DNA of 64,000 nt from Rhodobacterales bacterium RIFCSPHIGHO2_02_FULL_62_130 (GTDB lineage Bacteria; Pseudomonadota; Alphaproteobacteria; Rhodobacterales; Rhodobacteraceae), in the NCBI GenBank assembly GCA_001828855.1, contig MHZT01000006.1:1-64000 (forward strand). The letters are read 5' to 3'. The notes beneath the pieces are model-generated. The model saw only the letters and a list, made by a program, of their open reading frames with translations. It made no database searches and was not told where the DNA came from. Shown here one piece after another: positions 25,378-34,334 of this stretch. A program made the position numbers and the translations under genes. How positions within the stretch are numbered: position 1 is the first letter of the stretch; every line of letters begins with the position of its first letter.

Positions 25378-25965
25378 CTATTGGCGCGCGGCCTTTGCCC
25401 TTGCCCGCCGGTTCTTGGCGCGGCGCAGGCGCGGTGCGCTGAACAGATACAGTCCGCTGATCCCGAACACCATCAGCGCCCCTGCGGTAATATCCGCAAG
25501 CCAGGTTCCCAGCACCGTGCCAACCCAGCCGCGCGTATGCAGCGATGACAGCACCCGCGACCAGCGGATCACCGTGTCCAGCCGCGCCCCGTCCGGCGCA
25601 AAGGTCTGGCGCATATAGCGCCCCGTCACCCAGTAATGTCCGGTTTTCTGATCGACGATCACATCCGTATCGCCGCCGTCGAAACGATAGCTTTCCCGCC
25701 CCAGATAGGGTTTGCTCACCGTCAAACCGCGCACGACATCCGGCAAAATCGACCGCGCCAGCGCAAAGGCCTGCGCCCGCGTGACCTCTTTCGCCAAGGG
25801 CGAGGCGTCAAACTGCGTCACATCAAAACCGCTATCGGGCAGCAGCGACAGGATCAACTTGCCGTGGTTCATATAAAAGCCGGTAAAGCCCGCGACCACC
25901 ACCCAAGGCAGAATGCATATCCCCAGCCACGCATGCAGGCTGCGAAGAAACCTTTCAAAAGACAT
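25378..25965 (-). CDS. PepSY-associated TM helix protein
   Basis: A 195-residue inner-membrane protein of the PepSY_TM type. One hydrophobic helix near the N-terminus ('LHAWLGICILPWVVVAGFTG') and one near the C-terminus ('WLADITAGALMVFGISGLYLF' in part) flank a periplasmic PepSY-like region. The conserved 'SLHTRGWVGT' and the basic tail 'RRAKNRRARAK' fit the family. Relatives are linked to iron-siderophore uptake, ferric reduction and cytochrome assembly; no such gene is adjacent. Good ribosome binding site (AGAGAGG) before the ATG at 25965. Confidence 0.75.
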   Translation of the reverse strand: MSFERFLRSLHAWLGICILPWVVVAGFTGFYMNHGKLILSLLPDSGFDVTQFDASPLAKEVTRAQAFALARSILPDVVRGLTVSKPYLGRESYRFDGGDTDVIVDQKTGHYWVTGRYMRQTFAPDGARLDTVIRWSRVLSSLHTRGWVGTVLGTWLADITAGALMVFGISGLYLFSAPRLRRAKNRRARAKAARQ

Positions 25966-26295
25966 AAGACCTCTCTGGCAAAATCGCTCTCTTTTGATAG
26001 CAGCCAGAACGTGCTTTCAATTCAACTTGCGGCCTAAATCCGGGGCTTATGCCAAAGGTTTAGCCGTTTCCCGCCGCTTGCGGCACGGACACGGGATATT
26101 TTTCGATCCGGCAGCTTGCTGTTTGTCATCTGGCCGATTGCTGCATTACTGCCGATCCTGCGCCACATTATGCCAGAATTTTGCATCGTATTGACTGATA
26201 TTCCGCCGTTTTGCGCCACTACGCGCGTTTTCGCCCCCCTTGCCCCTTGTCGCGCGGCCCGTCTTACTGCGCGCAACATTGCCAAAGAGGCCACC
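25966..26295. other. 330-base divergent intergenic region
   Basis: Separates the PepSY gene (minus) from the aldehyde dehydrogenase (+) and must contain both promoters. No coding frame in it is convincing. A weak dyad ATGC-N9-GCAT (26170-26186) lies about 110 bases before the dehydrogenase start and could be an Lrp/AsnC-type site, since those regulators often control amino-acid-degradation dehydrogenases. That is speculative. Otherwise nothing stands out. Confidence 0.5.
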
Positions 26296-27804
26296 ATGAC
26301 CCTGACACACGAAGCCCTCACTCTGCTTGCCGAAATGGGCGTGACGCTGACCGCAGGCAGCCTGCCCGCGCGCAGCCCGATCACGGGCGAGGTGCTGGCC
26401 GGCCTTGCCGAACACAGCCCCGCCGAGGCAAACGCCACCATCGCCGCCGCCCATGCCGCCTATCGCGCGTGGCGCGTGGTGCCTGCCCCGCAGCGTGGCG
26501 AATTGGTGCGGCTTCTGGGCGAGGAGTTGCGGACCCACAAGGCCGCCTTGGGTCGTCTGGTATCGATCGAGGTGGGCAAGGTGGTCTCGGAAGGCCTTGG
26601 CGAAGTGCAGGAAATGATCGACATCTGCGACTTTGCCGTCGGCCTGTCGCGCCAGCTTTACGGGCTGACCATCGCCTCGGAACGCCCCTCGCACCGGATG
26701 ATGGAAACATGGCATCCGATTGGCGTCGTGGGCGTGATCTCAGCCTTCAACTTCCCCGTCGCGGTCTGGTCATGGAACACGGCCCTTGCGCTGGTCTGCG
26801 GCAATGCCGTGGTGTGGAAACCCTCCGAGAAAGCCTCGCTCTCGGCCCTCGCGGCCCATGCGCTGCTGGAGCGCGCCATTGCCCGCTTTAACGCAGCCGG
26901 AGGCCATGCCCCCGAAGGTCTGTCGGGCCTGCTGATCGGCGGCCGCGCCTTGGGCGAGGCGCTGGTCGACAGCCCCCTTGTGCCGCTGGTCTCGGCCACG
27001 GGATCGACCGCAATGGGCCGCGCCGTGGGGCCGAAGGTGGCCGCGCGCTTTGGCCGGTCTTTGCTGGAACTCGGTGGCAACAACGCCGCCATCGTCAGCC
27101 CTTCCGCCGATCTGGACCTGACCCTGCGCGGTGTTGCCTTTGCGGCGATGGGAACGGCAGGCCAACGTTGCACCACGCTGCGCCGCCTGTTCCTGCATGA
27201 CAGCATCTACGACGCCTTCCTGCCCCGCCTGAAAGCGGCCTATGCCTCGGTCAAGGTTGGCAACCCGCTGGAAACCGGTGTGCTGATCGGGCCATTGATC
27301 GACGATGCGGCGCTGGCTGCGATGCAAGCGGCGCTGACCGCCGCCCGCGCCGCCGGTGGCACCGTGCATGGCGGCGAGCCTGTCACCGGCATGGGCGGCG
27401 CCTATGCCCGTCCTGCCTTGGTCGAGATGCCCGCACAGACCGGCCCCGTCGCGCACGAAACCTTCGCACCGATCCTTTATGTCATGCGTTACAAAGACTT
27501 CCGCGACGTTCTTGAAGCACATAATGATGTGCCGCAAGGCCTGTCCTCATCCATCTTCACCAATGACCTGCGCGAGGCCGAAACCTTCCTTTCCGCCGCA
27601 GGTTCCGATTGCGGCATTGCCAATGTCAACATCGGCCCCTCGGGTGCGGAAATCGGCGGGGCCTTTGGCGGCGAGAAGGAAACCGGCGGCGGACGTGAAA
27701 GCGGATCGGACGCATGGAAAGCCTATATGCGCCGTGCCACCAACACGATCAACTACGGCACCACCCTGCCGCTGGCGCAGGGCGTAACCTTCGACATCGA
27801 CTGA
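26296..27804 (+). CDS. ALDH7-family aldehyde dehydrogenase (aminoadipate-semialdehyde dehydrogenase type)
   Basis: NAD(P)-dependent aldehyde dehydrogenase of 502 residues. The ATG at 26296 (MTLTHEALTLL) follows AAAGAGG by five bases; the longer upstream frame is not family-like. The catalytic Cys lies in 'GTAGQRCTTLRRLFLH', the general-base Glu in 'LLELGGNN', and the glycine motif is 'SATGSTAMG'. The 'CTTLRRLFLHDSIYD' segment is characteristic of ALDH7 (antiquitin, AmaB/Pcd), which oxidises alpha-aminoadipate semialdehyde/piperideine-6-carboxylate in lysine breakdown. Substrate is inferred. No lysine aminotransferase or regulator is adjacent. A perfect 13-bp hairpin follows the stop. Confidence 0.85.
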   Translation: MTLTHEALTLLAEMGVTLTAGSLPARSPITGEVLAGLAEHSPAEANATIAAAHAAYRAWRVVPAPQRGELVRLLGEELRTHKAALGRLVSIEVGKVVSEGLGEVQEMIDICDFAVGLSRQLYGLTIASERPSHRMMETWHPIGVVGVISAFNFPVAVWSWNTALALVCGNAVVWKPSEKASLSALAAHALLERAIARFNAAGGHAPEGLSGLLIGGRALGEALVDSPLVPLVSATGSTAMGRAVGPKVAARFGRSLLELGGNNAAIVSPSADLDLTLRGVAFAAMGTAGQRCTTLRRLFLHDSIYDAFLPRLKAAYASVKVGNPLETGVLIGPLIDDAALAAMQAALTAARAAGGTVHGGEPVTGMGGAYARPALVEMPAQTGPVAHETFAPILYVMRYKDFRDVLEAHNDVPQGLSSSIFTNDLREAETFLSAAGSDCGIANVNIGPSGAEIGGAFGGEKETGGGRESGSDAWKAYMRRATNTINYGTTLPLAQGVTFDID

Positions 27805-27810
27805 AAACAC

Positions 27811-27842
27811 CAAGGATGCCGCAGGAAAATGCGGCATCCTTG
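27811..27842 (+). terminator. Perfect 13-bp hairpin after the aldehyde dehydrogenase gene
   Basis: CAAGGATGCCGCA (27811-27823) pairs perfectly with TGCGGCATCCTTG (27830-27842) around a GGAAAA loop. There is no T run after it, so it is an atypical terminator or a 3'-end stabiliser. Confidence 0.6.
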
Positions 27843-27930
27843 ACCCTGTGGGCGATTTCGGATAAAGGCGCGTGCAGGGGCCATGCGGCCCAGACGCCGG
27901 GGCGCCCGGAAATCAGCGTCCCTTTTCCCC

Positions 27931-27949
27931 ATGCGGGCCGAACCCGCAT
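27931..27949 (+). promoter_or_regulatory. Leader hairpin in front of the helicase ribosome binding site
   Basis: ATGCGGG (27931-27937) pairs with CCCGCAT (27943-27949) around CCGAA. AGGACG of the ribosome binding site follows four bases later. DEAD-box helicase mRNAs are known to be controlled through structured leaders in other bacteria; here this is only suggestive. Confidence 0.4.
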
Positions 27950-27962
27950 CTTTAGGACGCAG

Positions 27963-29600
27963 ATGACCAAATTTTCTGACCTCGCGCTGGACCCCCGCGT
28001 GCTGCAAGCCGTCGCCGAAGCTGGCTACGAAACCCCCACCCCGATTCAGGAACAGGCCATTCCGCACGCTTTGCAAGGCAAAGACGTGCTGGGAATCGCC
28101 CAGACCGGCACCGGCAAGACCGCAAGCTTTACGCTGCCGATGATCACGCTGCTGGGCCAAGGCCGCGCCCGCGCCCGTATGCCGCGCAGCCTTGTGCTGG
28201 CTCCGACGCGCGAACTCGCCGCCCAAGTTGCTGAGAACTTTGACGTTTACGCCAAGTATACCAAGCTGACCAAGGCGCTGTTGATCGGCGGCGTGGCCTT
28301 TGGCGAACAGGACAAGCTGATCGACCGTGGCGTTGACGTGCTGATCGCAACCCCCGGCCGGTTGCTCGACCATTTCGAGCGCGGCAAACTGCTTCTGACC
28401 GGCGTGCAGATCATGGTGGTGGACGAAGCCGACCGGATGCTGGACATGGGCTTTATCCCCGACATCGAACGCATATTCTCGCTGACCCCCAAGGGCCGCC
28501 AGACCTTCTTCTATTCGGCCACCATGGCGCCCGAGATCGAGCGCATCACCAACACCTTCCTGACCGGCGCGGTCAAGATCGAAGTGGCGCGGCAGGCCAC
28601 CACCTCGACCACGATCGAGCAGAAGCTGATCCAGTTCCAGCCCACCCGCAAGGACAAATCCTTTGCCGAAAAGCGCGCCGTTCTGCGGGCGCTGATCAAG
28701 GCCGAAGGCGAAAGCTGCACCAACGCCATCATCTTCTGCAACCGCAAGATGGATGTGGATGTGGTCGCCAAGTCGCTGAAATCGCACGGATTCAACGCCT
28801 CGCCCATCCATGGCGATCTGGACCAGTCGGTGCGGACCAAAACGCTGGACGGATTCCGTGACGGATCGGTTCACCTGCTTGTGGCCTCGGACGTGGCCGC
28901 GCGCGGGCTTGATATTCCCGCCGTCAGCCATGTGTTCAACTTTGATGTGCCGTCGCATCCCGAAGATTACGTCCACCGCATTGGCCGCACCGGCCGCGCG
29001 GGGCGTCTGGGCAAGGCCTATACCATCGCCGTTCCTTCGGACGAGAAATATCTGAGCGCTATCGAGCATCTGGTGAAACAGCCGATTCCGCGGGGCGAAG
29101 TGCCGGAAGGCGCGCTGGACGGTGCCTCGGATCGTCCCGAACGTCCCCGCGAAGAGCGTGGCGGGCGCAGTGGCCGTGGCGGTGAACGTAGCGAAGGTCG
29201 TGGTCGTGACCGCGCCCCGCGTGAGGCAAAGCCGGTGGAAGCCGTGGTCGCAGTCGAACCCGTGGTTGAAGCTGTCGTCGAAGTGGCCGCCCCCGTTGTG
29301 GCCGAGCGCACCGAGCGCGCGCCCCGCCGTGAGGATCGCCCCCGTGACGACCGCACTCGTGACGACCGCCCGCGCGAAGCCCGTGAAGAACGTCCGCGCG
29401 ATGACCGCAGCCGCGACACCTCGTCGGATGATCGCCGCCGGGATGACCGCCGCGACTATCGCGGTGGCAACCGTGACCATGGTGAGCGTGTCGTGGGCAT
29501 GGGCGACCATGTGCCGGATTTCATCCTGCGCAGCTTTGCCATCACCACCGTGACCGCCGACGATGCCGAAGAGGCACCCGCGACTGGCACCGAAGGCTGA
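27963..29600 (+). CDS. DEAD-box ATP-dependent RNA helicase
   Basis: RNA helicase of 545 residues. The ATG at 27963 (MTKFSDLALDP) follows AGGACG; upstream frame is not coding. Motifs: Q-motif 'YETPTPIQEQAIP', Walker A 'AQTGTGKT', Ib 'ATPGRLL', DEAD box 'VVDEADRMLDMGF', SAT 'FFYSATM', and 'VHRIGRTGRAG'. After about residue 385 the tail is an Arg/Asp/Glu-rich low-complexity stretch with RGG-like and DDR repeats, which may bind RNA or form condensates, ending in 'MGDHVPDFILRSF'. Likely roles are ribosome assembly and mRNA decay, possibly with RNase J, whose gene is convergent across a shared terminator. Which RhlE/DeaD subtype it is cannot be settled here. Confidence 0.93.
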   Translation: MTKFSDLALDPRVLQAVAEAGYETPTPIQEQAIPHALQGKDVLGIAQTGTGKTASFTLPMITLLGQGRARARMPRSLVLAPTRELAAQVAENFDVYAKYTKLTKALLIGGVAFGEQDKLIDRGVDVLIATPGRLLDHFERGKLLLTGVQIMVVDEADRMLDMGFIPDIERIFSLTPKGRQTFFYSATMAPEIERITNTFLTGAVKIEVARQATTSTTIEQKLIQFQPTRKDKSFAEKRAVLRALIKAEGESCTNAIIFCNRKMDVDVVAKSLKSHGFNASPIHGDLDQSVRTKTLDGFRDGSVHLLVASDVAARGLDIPAVSHVFNFDVPSHPEDYVHRIGRTGRAGRLGKAYTIAVPSDEKYLSAIEHLVKQPIPRGEVPEGALDGASDRPERPREERGGRSGRGGERSEGRGRDRAPREAKPVEAVVAVEPVVEAVVEVAAPVVAERTERAPRREDRPRDDRTRDDRPREAREERPRDDRSRDTSSDDRRRDDRRDYRGGNRDHGERVVGMGDHVPDFILRSFAITTVTADDAEEAPATGTEG

Positions 29601-29630
29601 AACCAAAGGCTGATCCGGCCCCCACAAACA

Positions 29631-29660
29631 AAAAAGCCCCGCAAAAGCGGGGCTTTTTTT
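29631..29660. terminator. Bidirectional rho-independent terminator
   Basis: AAAAAGCCCCGC-AAAA-GCGGGGC followed by seven T. The flanking A and T runs make it work in both directions, ending the helicase gene (+) and rnj (minus). Confidence 0.92.
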
Positions 29661-29676
29661 ATGCCTGCGGAAAGGG

Positions 29677-31353
29677 TTACTCCATCGCCAACCGGCTGAT
29701 CACCACCGTCACCTCGGGCTTCTTGCCGATTTCTTCCATCGCGACCTGACGGACAATGCGGCGCAGCGCCTCGTCCATCTTGTCGTCATTGGTCAGGATC
29801 TTCTTGCCCGAAGACTCAAGGAATTCGGTCAGATCGGCTTCCAGCGTTTCCGCCAAGGGCCGTCCGCCCTTGCCATTCGCGGGCAGGCCCATCAACTCGA
29901 CCCAAGCCTCGCCCAAGGGCTGATCGTTCTCGTCCAGAATAACCGTGACCATGACCTTGCCGTTCAGCGCCATGCGGATACGGTCGCGGACCACCCCGTC
30001 CATCGACCCCACCAGAACCGAGCCGTCCAGATAGGTGCGGCTAGCTTCGATCTGCTCGGCCAGTTGCGGGAAATCGCCAGAGATGTCCATCATCATGCCA
30101 TTGGTCGCAACGGCGGCGGCGATGCCAGCTTCATGCGCGATGCGGACATGTTCGCGCAGATGGCGGTGTTCGCCATGCATCGGCAGCAGCATGTCGGGCA
30201 GGAACAGGCGATGCACATGCTCCAGATCAGGACGGTTGGCATGGCCCGAGACGTGATACTTGCCGCCCGAATCCTCGACAATATCCACCCCGATGGCCGA
30301 CATGGCGTTGATCACGCGGCCAACTTCTTTCTCGTTGCCCGGAATGGTTTTCGAGGAAAACAGGAACATGTCGCCCTCTTTCATCTCAAGCCCCAGATAT
30401 TTCCCGCGCGACAACTGCGCCGAAGCCGCGCGGCGTTCGCCCTGCGATCCGGTCACGATCAGCATCAGGTTGCGGCGCGGCACCTCGGCGGCCTCTTCCG
30501 CCGTCACCGTGCGCGGGAATTGCGGCAGCACGCCGGACTCTTCCGCCGCCGAAACCATCCGCTTCATCGCGCGGCCCAGCAGGCAAACGGTGCGCCCTGC
30601 GGCATGGCCAGCCTCGGCCAGCGTTTTCAGACGCGCGACGTTCGAGGCAAAGGTCGTCGCCACCACCATGCCCGAGGCCGATTTGATCAGCTCGGCAATC
30701 GGGCCTTTCAGCGTGCTTTCCGAGCGGCCTTCGTGCAGCGAGAACACGTTGGTCGAATCGCACATCAGCGCCTTCACAGGACGCTCGGCGGCGATTTGCT
30801 GCATCAGCGCATCATCCCAGCCTTCGCCCACGATGGGCGTGGCATCGCGCTTGAAGTCGCCCGAATGGATGATCCGCCCCGCCGGCGTATCGATAATCAG
30901 CGCCGCACTTTCCGGGATCGAGTGGCTGACCGGCACGAACTGCACCTTGAACGGGCCGGCCTCGATCACATGCGGACGGGCCGCAACCGTGGTGATCGCA
31001 TCCTTGGGCAAACCCGCCTCTTCAAACTTCAGCCGCCCGATGGTGGCGGTGAAGGTGCGCGCATAAATCGGCTTCCGCAAGCTTGGCCACAGATGCGCCA
31101 GCGCGCCGATGTGATCCTCATGCGCGTGGGTGATGAAAATCGCCTCAAGCCGGTTGATGTTCTTGGCAAGCCACGAAATATCGGGCAGCACCAGATCGAC
31201 GCCGGGGCTGGTGTCCATATCGGGGAAGGCCACGCCCAGATCGACAAGGATCAGCCGTTCGCGCCCCTTGGGGCCATAGCCGTAGACATAGGCATTCATA
31301 CCGATTTCACCGGCACCGCCCAAGGGCAGATAGATCAGACGTTCACCGCTCAT
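29677..31353 (-). CDS. rnj: Ribonuclease J
   Basis: Metallo-beta-lactamase/beta-CASP ribonuclease with 5'-exonuclease and endonuclease activity, used by alphaproteobacteria in rRNA maturation and mRNA turnover. It has 558 residues. The zinc motif HxHxDH is at 76-81 (THAHEDHIGAL), with further ligands in 'VSHSIPESAALII' and 'HSGDFKRD'. The beta-CASP part includes 'VVATTFASNVARL' and 'IVTGSQGE', and 'VSGHANRPDLE' precedes the C-terminal domain. Its ATG overlaps the coaX stop (ATGA), so it is the last gene of the long nuo-birA-coaX-rnj series. Confidence 0.94.
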   Translation of the reverse strand: MSGERLIYLPLGGAGEIGMNAYVYGYGPKGRERLILVDLGVAFPDMDTSPGVDLVLPDISWLAKNINRLEAIFITHAHEDHIGALAHLWPSLRKPIYARTFTATIGRLKFEEAGLPKDAITTVAARPHVIEAGPFKVQFVPVSHSIPESAALIIDTPAGRIIHSGDFKRDATPIVGEGWDDALMQQIAAERPVKALMCDSTNVFSLHEGRSESTLKGPIAELIKSASGMVVATTFASNVARLKTLAEAGHAAGRTVCLLGRAMKRMVSAAEESGVLPQFPRTVTAEEAAEVPRRNLMLIVTGSQGERRAASAQLSRGKYLGLEMKEGDMFLFSSKTIPGNEKEVGRVINAMSAIGVDIVEDSGGKYHVSGHANRPDLEHVHRLFLPDMLLPMHGEHRHLREHVRIAHEAGIAAAVATNGMMMDISGDFPQLAEQIEASRTYLDGSVLVGSMDGVVRDRIRMALNGKVMVTVILDENDQPLGEAWVELMGLPANGKGGRPLAETLEADLTEFLESSGKKILTNDDKMDEALRRIVRQVAMEEIGKKPEVTVVISRLAME

Positions 31354-32129
31354 GCGTTTGCGTTCTCTTTGTTGTAATCGTGGATCAGAACCAGACCGTG
31401 CATCGTCAGGTCATCCTCGATGGAATGAAATAGGTCGGTCCCTTGGGCAAACAAGGACGCAAGGCCGCCCGTGGCGATCACCTTCATGGGTGACACACGC
31501 TCACGCCGGACTTCGCGGACAATGCCTTCGATCAGGCCGATATAGCCCCAATACACGCCCGATTGCATACAGGCCACCGTATTCGTGCCAATCGCGCGGG
31601 CGGGCTTGGTAATATCGACGTGCGGAAGGGCGGCGGCGGCCATATGCAGCGCCTCAAGCGACAGGTTGACGCCGGGGGCAATCACGCCGCCGACATAGGC
31701 GCCATCGCTGTCCACAACGTCAAAGGTGGTGGCGGTGCCAAAATCCACCACGATCAGATCGCCACCGTGGCGGTCAAATCCGGCCACCGTGTTGACAAGA
31801 CGGTCAGGTCCAACCGTCGTGCCTTGATCGACGCGCGGGGCCACCGGCAGTTTGCAGTCGGGCCGCCCCACCACCAGCGGGCGACAGTTGAAATAGCGGT
31901 CGCACAACACGCGCAGATTGAACACCACCCGCGGCACGGTCGAAGAAATGATCGCGTGCGAGATCGTGGCCTCGGTCTTGGTCAGCATCATCAGTGACGA
32001 AAGCCAGACGAAATACTCATCCGCTGTGCGTTTGTGATCAGAGGCGATGCGCCATGTGGCGATGAACCTTGCCCCGTCCCAGATCGAGAACACGGTGTTG
32101 GTGTTGCCGCAGTCAATGGCCAGAAGCAT
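31350..32129 (-). CDS. coaX: Type III pantothenate kinase
   Basis: First enzyme of coenzyme A synthesis, phosphorylating pantothenate; the type III form is not inhibited by CoA. It has 259 residues. The N-terminal phosphate loop is 'MLLAIDCGNTNTVFSIW', the substrate loop '(V)GPDRLVNTVAG', and the catalytic/ATP block 'VVDFGTATTFDVVDSDGAYVGG' in part. 'GGVIAPGVNLSLEAL' is also typical. It lies 12 bases after birA and overlaps rnj, the gene order normally seen after nuoN in these bacteria. Confidence 0.95.
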   Translation of the reverse strand: MLLAIDCGNTNTVFSIWDGARFIATWRIASDHKRTADEYFVWLSSLMMLTKTEATISHAIISSTVPRVVFNLRVLCDRYFNCRPLVVGRPDCKLPVAPRVDQGTTVGPDRLVNTVAGFDRHGGDLIVVDFGTATTFDVVDSDGAYVGGVIAPGVNLSLEALHMAAAALPHVDITKPARAIGTNTVACMQSGVYWGYIGLIEGIVREVRRERVSPMKVIATGGLASLFAQGTDLFHSIEDDLTMHGLVLIHDYNKENANA

Positions 32130-32141
32130 GGCTGCCCCCTA

Positions 32142-32894
32142 TCAGAAAAACACCTCTGCCGCCGGAATGGCGACAGGGCCTTGGGCTGTCCGCAGGATCA
32201 GGTTGCCACCCGCGTCGATGGTGTCAAACACACCCTCGCGGGTCTGAGTGCCGGTGCGGGCGCGGATCGGCTCTCCCAGTTTGGCGGCATGGGCCAGCCA
32301 TGCAGCGCGCAAAGGCGCAAACCCTTCGGCAGTGAACACCGCCTCCCACGCCGCATAGGCAGGTGCCAGCGCGTCAAGGAAGGCCTCCGGTGTCACCCGC
32401 ACGCCGGTTTCGGCCAGCAACGACACCGGCACCACCGCCCCTGCCTCGACCACGCTGGCATCGGGGGCGGCGATCAGGTTCACCCCGACACCAATCGCCA
32501 GATGCAAGGCACCCTGCCCCGCAGCGGTGCTTTCCAGCAAGATCCCCGCCACCTTGCCGCCGTTCAGCAGCACATCATTCGGCCATTTCAGCGCGAAAGC
32601 CGCGTCCAGACCCGTCAGCGCCACAAAGGCATCACGCAAGGCCAGTGCCGCCGCAAAAGACCGCAGCGCCACCTGTTCAGGCGGACCCGCAGGCTGCATC
32701 GCCAGAGAGGCATAGAAATTCCCGCGCGGACTGACCCAAGGCCGCGCCCGCCGCCCGCGCCCCGCCGTCTGCTCATGCGCCAGAAACCAAGCTGGCCCCG
32801 TCAAAGACGGGGCCAGTCGCAACGCATGGGCATTCGTGCTGTCTATCGTCTCAAAAACGTGGCGGGCCACGCCTTCGGGCCAGCCCTTAGCCAA
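32142..32894 (-). CDS. birA: Biotin--[acetyl-CoA-carboxylase] ligase, monofunctional
   Basis: Attaches biotin to the carboxyl carrier protein. About 250 residues without the N-terminal DNA-binding domain of E. coli BirA, so it is a ligase only. Motifs: '[14 protein letters not shown]', '[20 protein letters not shown]' (biotinyl-AMP loop), '[20 protein letters not shown]' and 'LAIGVGVNL'. There is no ATG at the N-terminus: two adjacent TTG codons (32897, 32894) inside the end of nuoN, or a GTG at 32870, are the choices. The TTG pair keeps the family's 'WPEG..R' start. Overlap with nuoN suggests coupled translation. Confidence 0.9.
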   Translation of the reverse strand: MAKGWPEGVARHVFETIDSTNAHALRLAPSLTGPAWFLAHEQTAGRGRRARPWVSPRGNFYASLAMQPAGPPEQVALRSFAAALALRDAFVALTGLDAAFALKWPNDVLLNGGKVAGILLESTAAGQGALHLAIGVGVNLIAAPDASVVEAGAVVPVSLLAETGVRVTPEAFLDALAPAYAAWEAVFTAEGFAPLRAAWLAHAAKLGEPIRARTGTQTREGVFDTIDAGGNLILRTAQGPVAIPAAEVFF

Positions 32895-34323
32895 CAAGAG
32901 AGGCCGCCGCGAAAGCCGCCGCCGGTTCGATGCCGAACAGGTTCACCACCCCCAGCACCATCGCCGCCGCAACCGCCACCAGCATCAACCACTGAACCGG
33001 AGCCATCTTGCTGTCAGCGCCTTCGACATCCTTGCCGAAATACATGAAGAACACGATCCGCAGGTAGTAGAACGCCCCGATGACCGAGGCCACAGCCCCC
33101 GCCAGCGCAAGCCAAGTCATACCGGCATCGACAGCCGCCTTCAGCACATAGAACTTCCCGAAGAAGCCCAGCATCGGCGGCACACCGGCAAGGCTGAACA
33201 TCAGCACCAGCACGGCCAGCGCCTTGAGCGGTTCCCGTTTGGCGAACATATTCAGGCTGGCAATGTCGGACACAGGCTGGCCGTTCTTTTCCAGCGACAG
33301 GATGAAGGCAAAGGTGCCAAGGTTCATGGTGACGTAGATCGCCATGTAGATCAGCATGGCCTGAACGCCTTCAACCGTGCCAGCCGCCAGCCCAACCAGC
33401 GCATAGCCCATATGCGCGATCGAGGAATAGGCCATCAGGCGCTTGATGTCGCGCTGGCCAATCGCCGCCACGGCACCAAGGAACATCGACAGCACAGCCA
33501 GCGCCGCCAGAACCTGCGACCATTCGGCAGGGATGGCGCCAAAGGCCGCATAGATCACCCGTGCGATCAGCGCCATCGCCGCCACTTTCGGCGCGGTGGC
33601 AAAGAAAGCGGTCACGGGCGTCGGTGCGCCTTCGTAAACGTCGGGGGTCCACATATGGAACGGTGCCGCCGAGACTTTGAACGCCAGACCCGTCAGCACA
33701 AACACCAGACCGAACAGCACGCCCAGCGGAATCTCTCCGCCCAAGGTGGACAGAATGCCCGAGAACAGCGTGGTTCCGGCATAGCCATAGACCAGCGACG
33801 CACCATAGAGCAGCAGACCCGACGACAGCGAGCCAAGCACGAAATACTTCAAACCCGCTTCGGTGGATTTGGCGCTATCACGCCGGAACGCCGCCACAAC
33901 GTAAAGCGCCAGCGATTGCAGCTCCAACCCCAGATAAAGCGACATCAGATCGCCCGCCGAAACCATGAAGAACATGCCCACCACGGCCAGCGTGACCAGA
34001 ATGGGATATTCGAACCGGCCCAGATCGTGGCTTGCCATGTGCTCTTGCGCCATCACCAGCACACCCGCCGCCGACAGCAGCACAACCACCTTCACAAAGC
34101 GCGCGAAGGCGTCGTCGATGAACATGCCGCCAAAGGCCGGATTGACACCCTCGCCCTTGAAGCCGATCCAGATCGCCAAGGCGACAAACAGCCCCGCCGT
34201 GGCCCATGTGATCACGCCGGTCAGCTTGTCCTTGCCCGCGTAAACCCCGACCAGCAGCGCCGCCATGGCGTATAGCGCAAGGATCACTTCGGGCAGAACG
34301 GTGTGAAAATCAGTAGCGTTCAT
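32887..34323 (-). CDS. nuoN: NADH-quinone oxidoreductase subunit N
   Basis: Antiporter-like membrane subunit of complex I (ND2 homologue), 478 residues with about 13-14 hydrophobic helices. The proton-channel lysine segment '[23 protein letters not shown]' in part and '[18 protein letters not shown]' are the standard antiporter motifs; '[14 protein letters not shown]' carries the conserved Glu. The start has AAGGA upstream and lies 11 bases after nuoM. Its 3' end overlaps birA. Last structural gene of the operon. Confidence 0.96.
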   Translation of the reverse strand: MNATDFHTVLPEVILALYAMAALLVGVYAGKDKLTGVITWATAGLFVALAIWIGFKGEGVNPAFGGMFIDDAFARFVKVVVLLSAAGVLVMAQEHMASHDLGRFEYPILVTLAVVGMFFMVSAGDLMSLYLGLELQSLALYVVAAFRRDSAKSTEAGLKYFVLGSLSSGLLLYGASLVYGYAGTTLFSGILSTLGGEIPLGVLFGLVFVLTGLAFKVSAAPFHMWTPDVYEGAPTPVTAFFATAPKVAAMALIARVIYAAFGAIPAEWSQVLAALAVLSMFLGAVAAIGQRDIKRLMAYSSIAHMGYALVGLAAGTVEGVQAMLIYMAIYVTMNLGTFAFILSLEKNGQPVSDIASLNMFAKREPLKALAVLVLMFSLAGVPPMLGFFGKFYVLKAAVDAGMTWLALAGAVASVIGAFYYLRIVFFMYFGKDVEGADSKMAPVQWLMLVAVAAAMVLGVVNLFGIEPAAAFAAASLVG

Positions 34324-34334
34324 CTGGGTAATCC

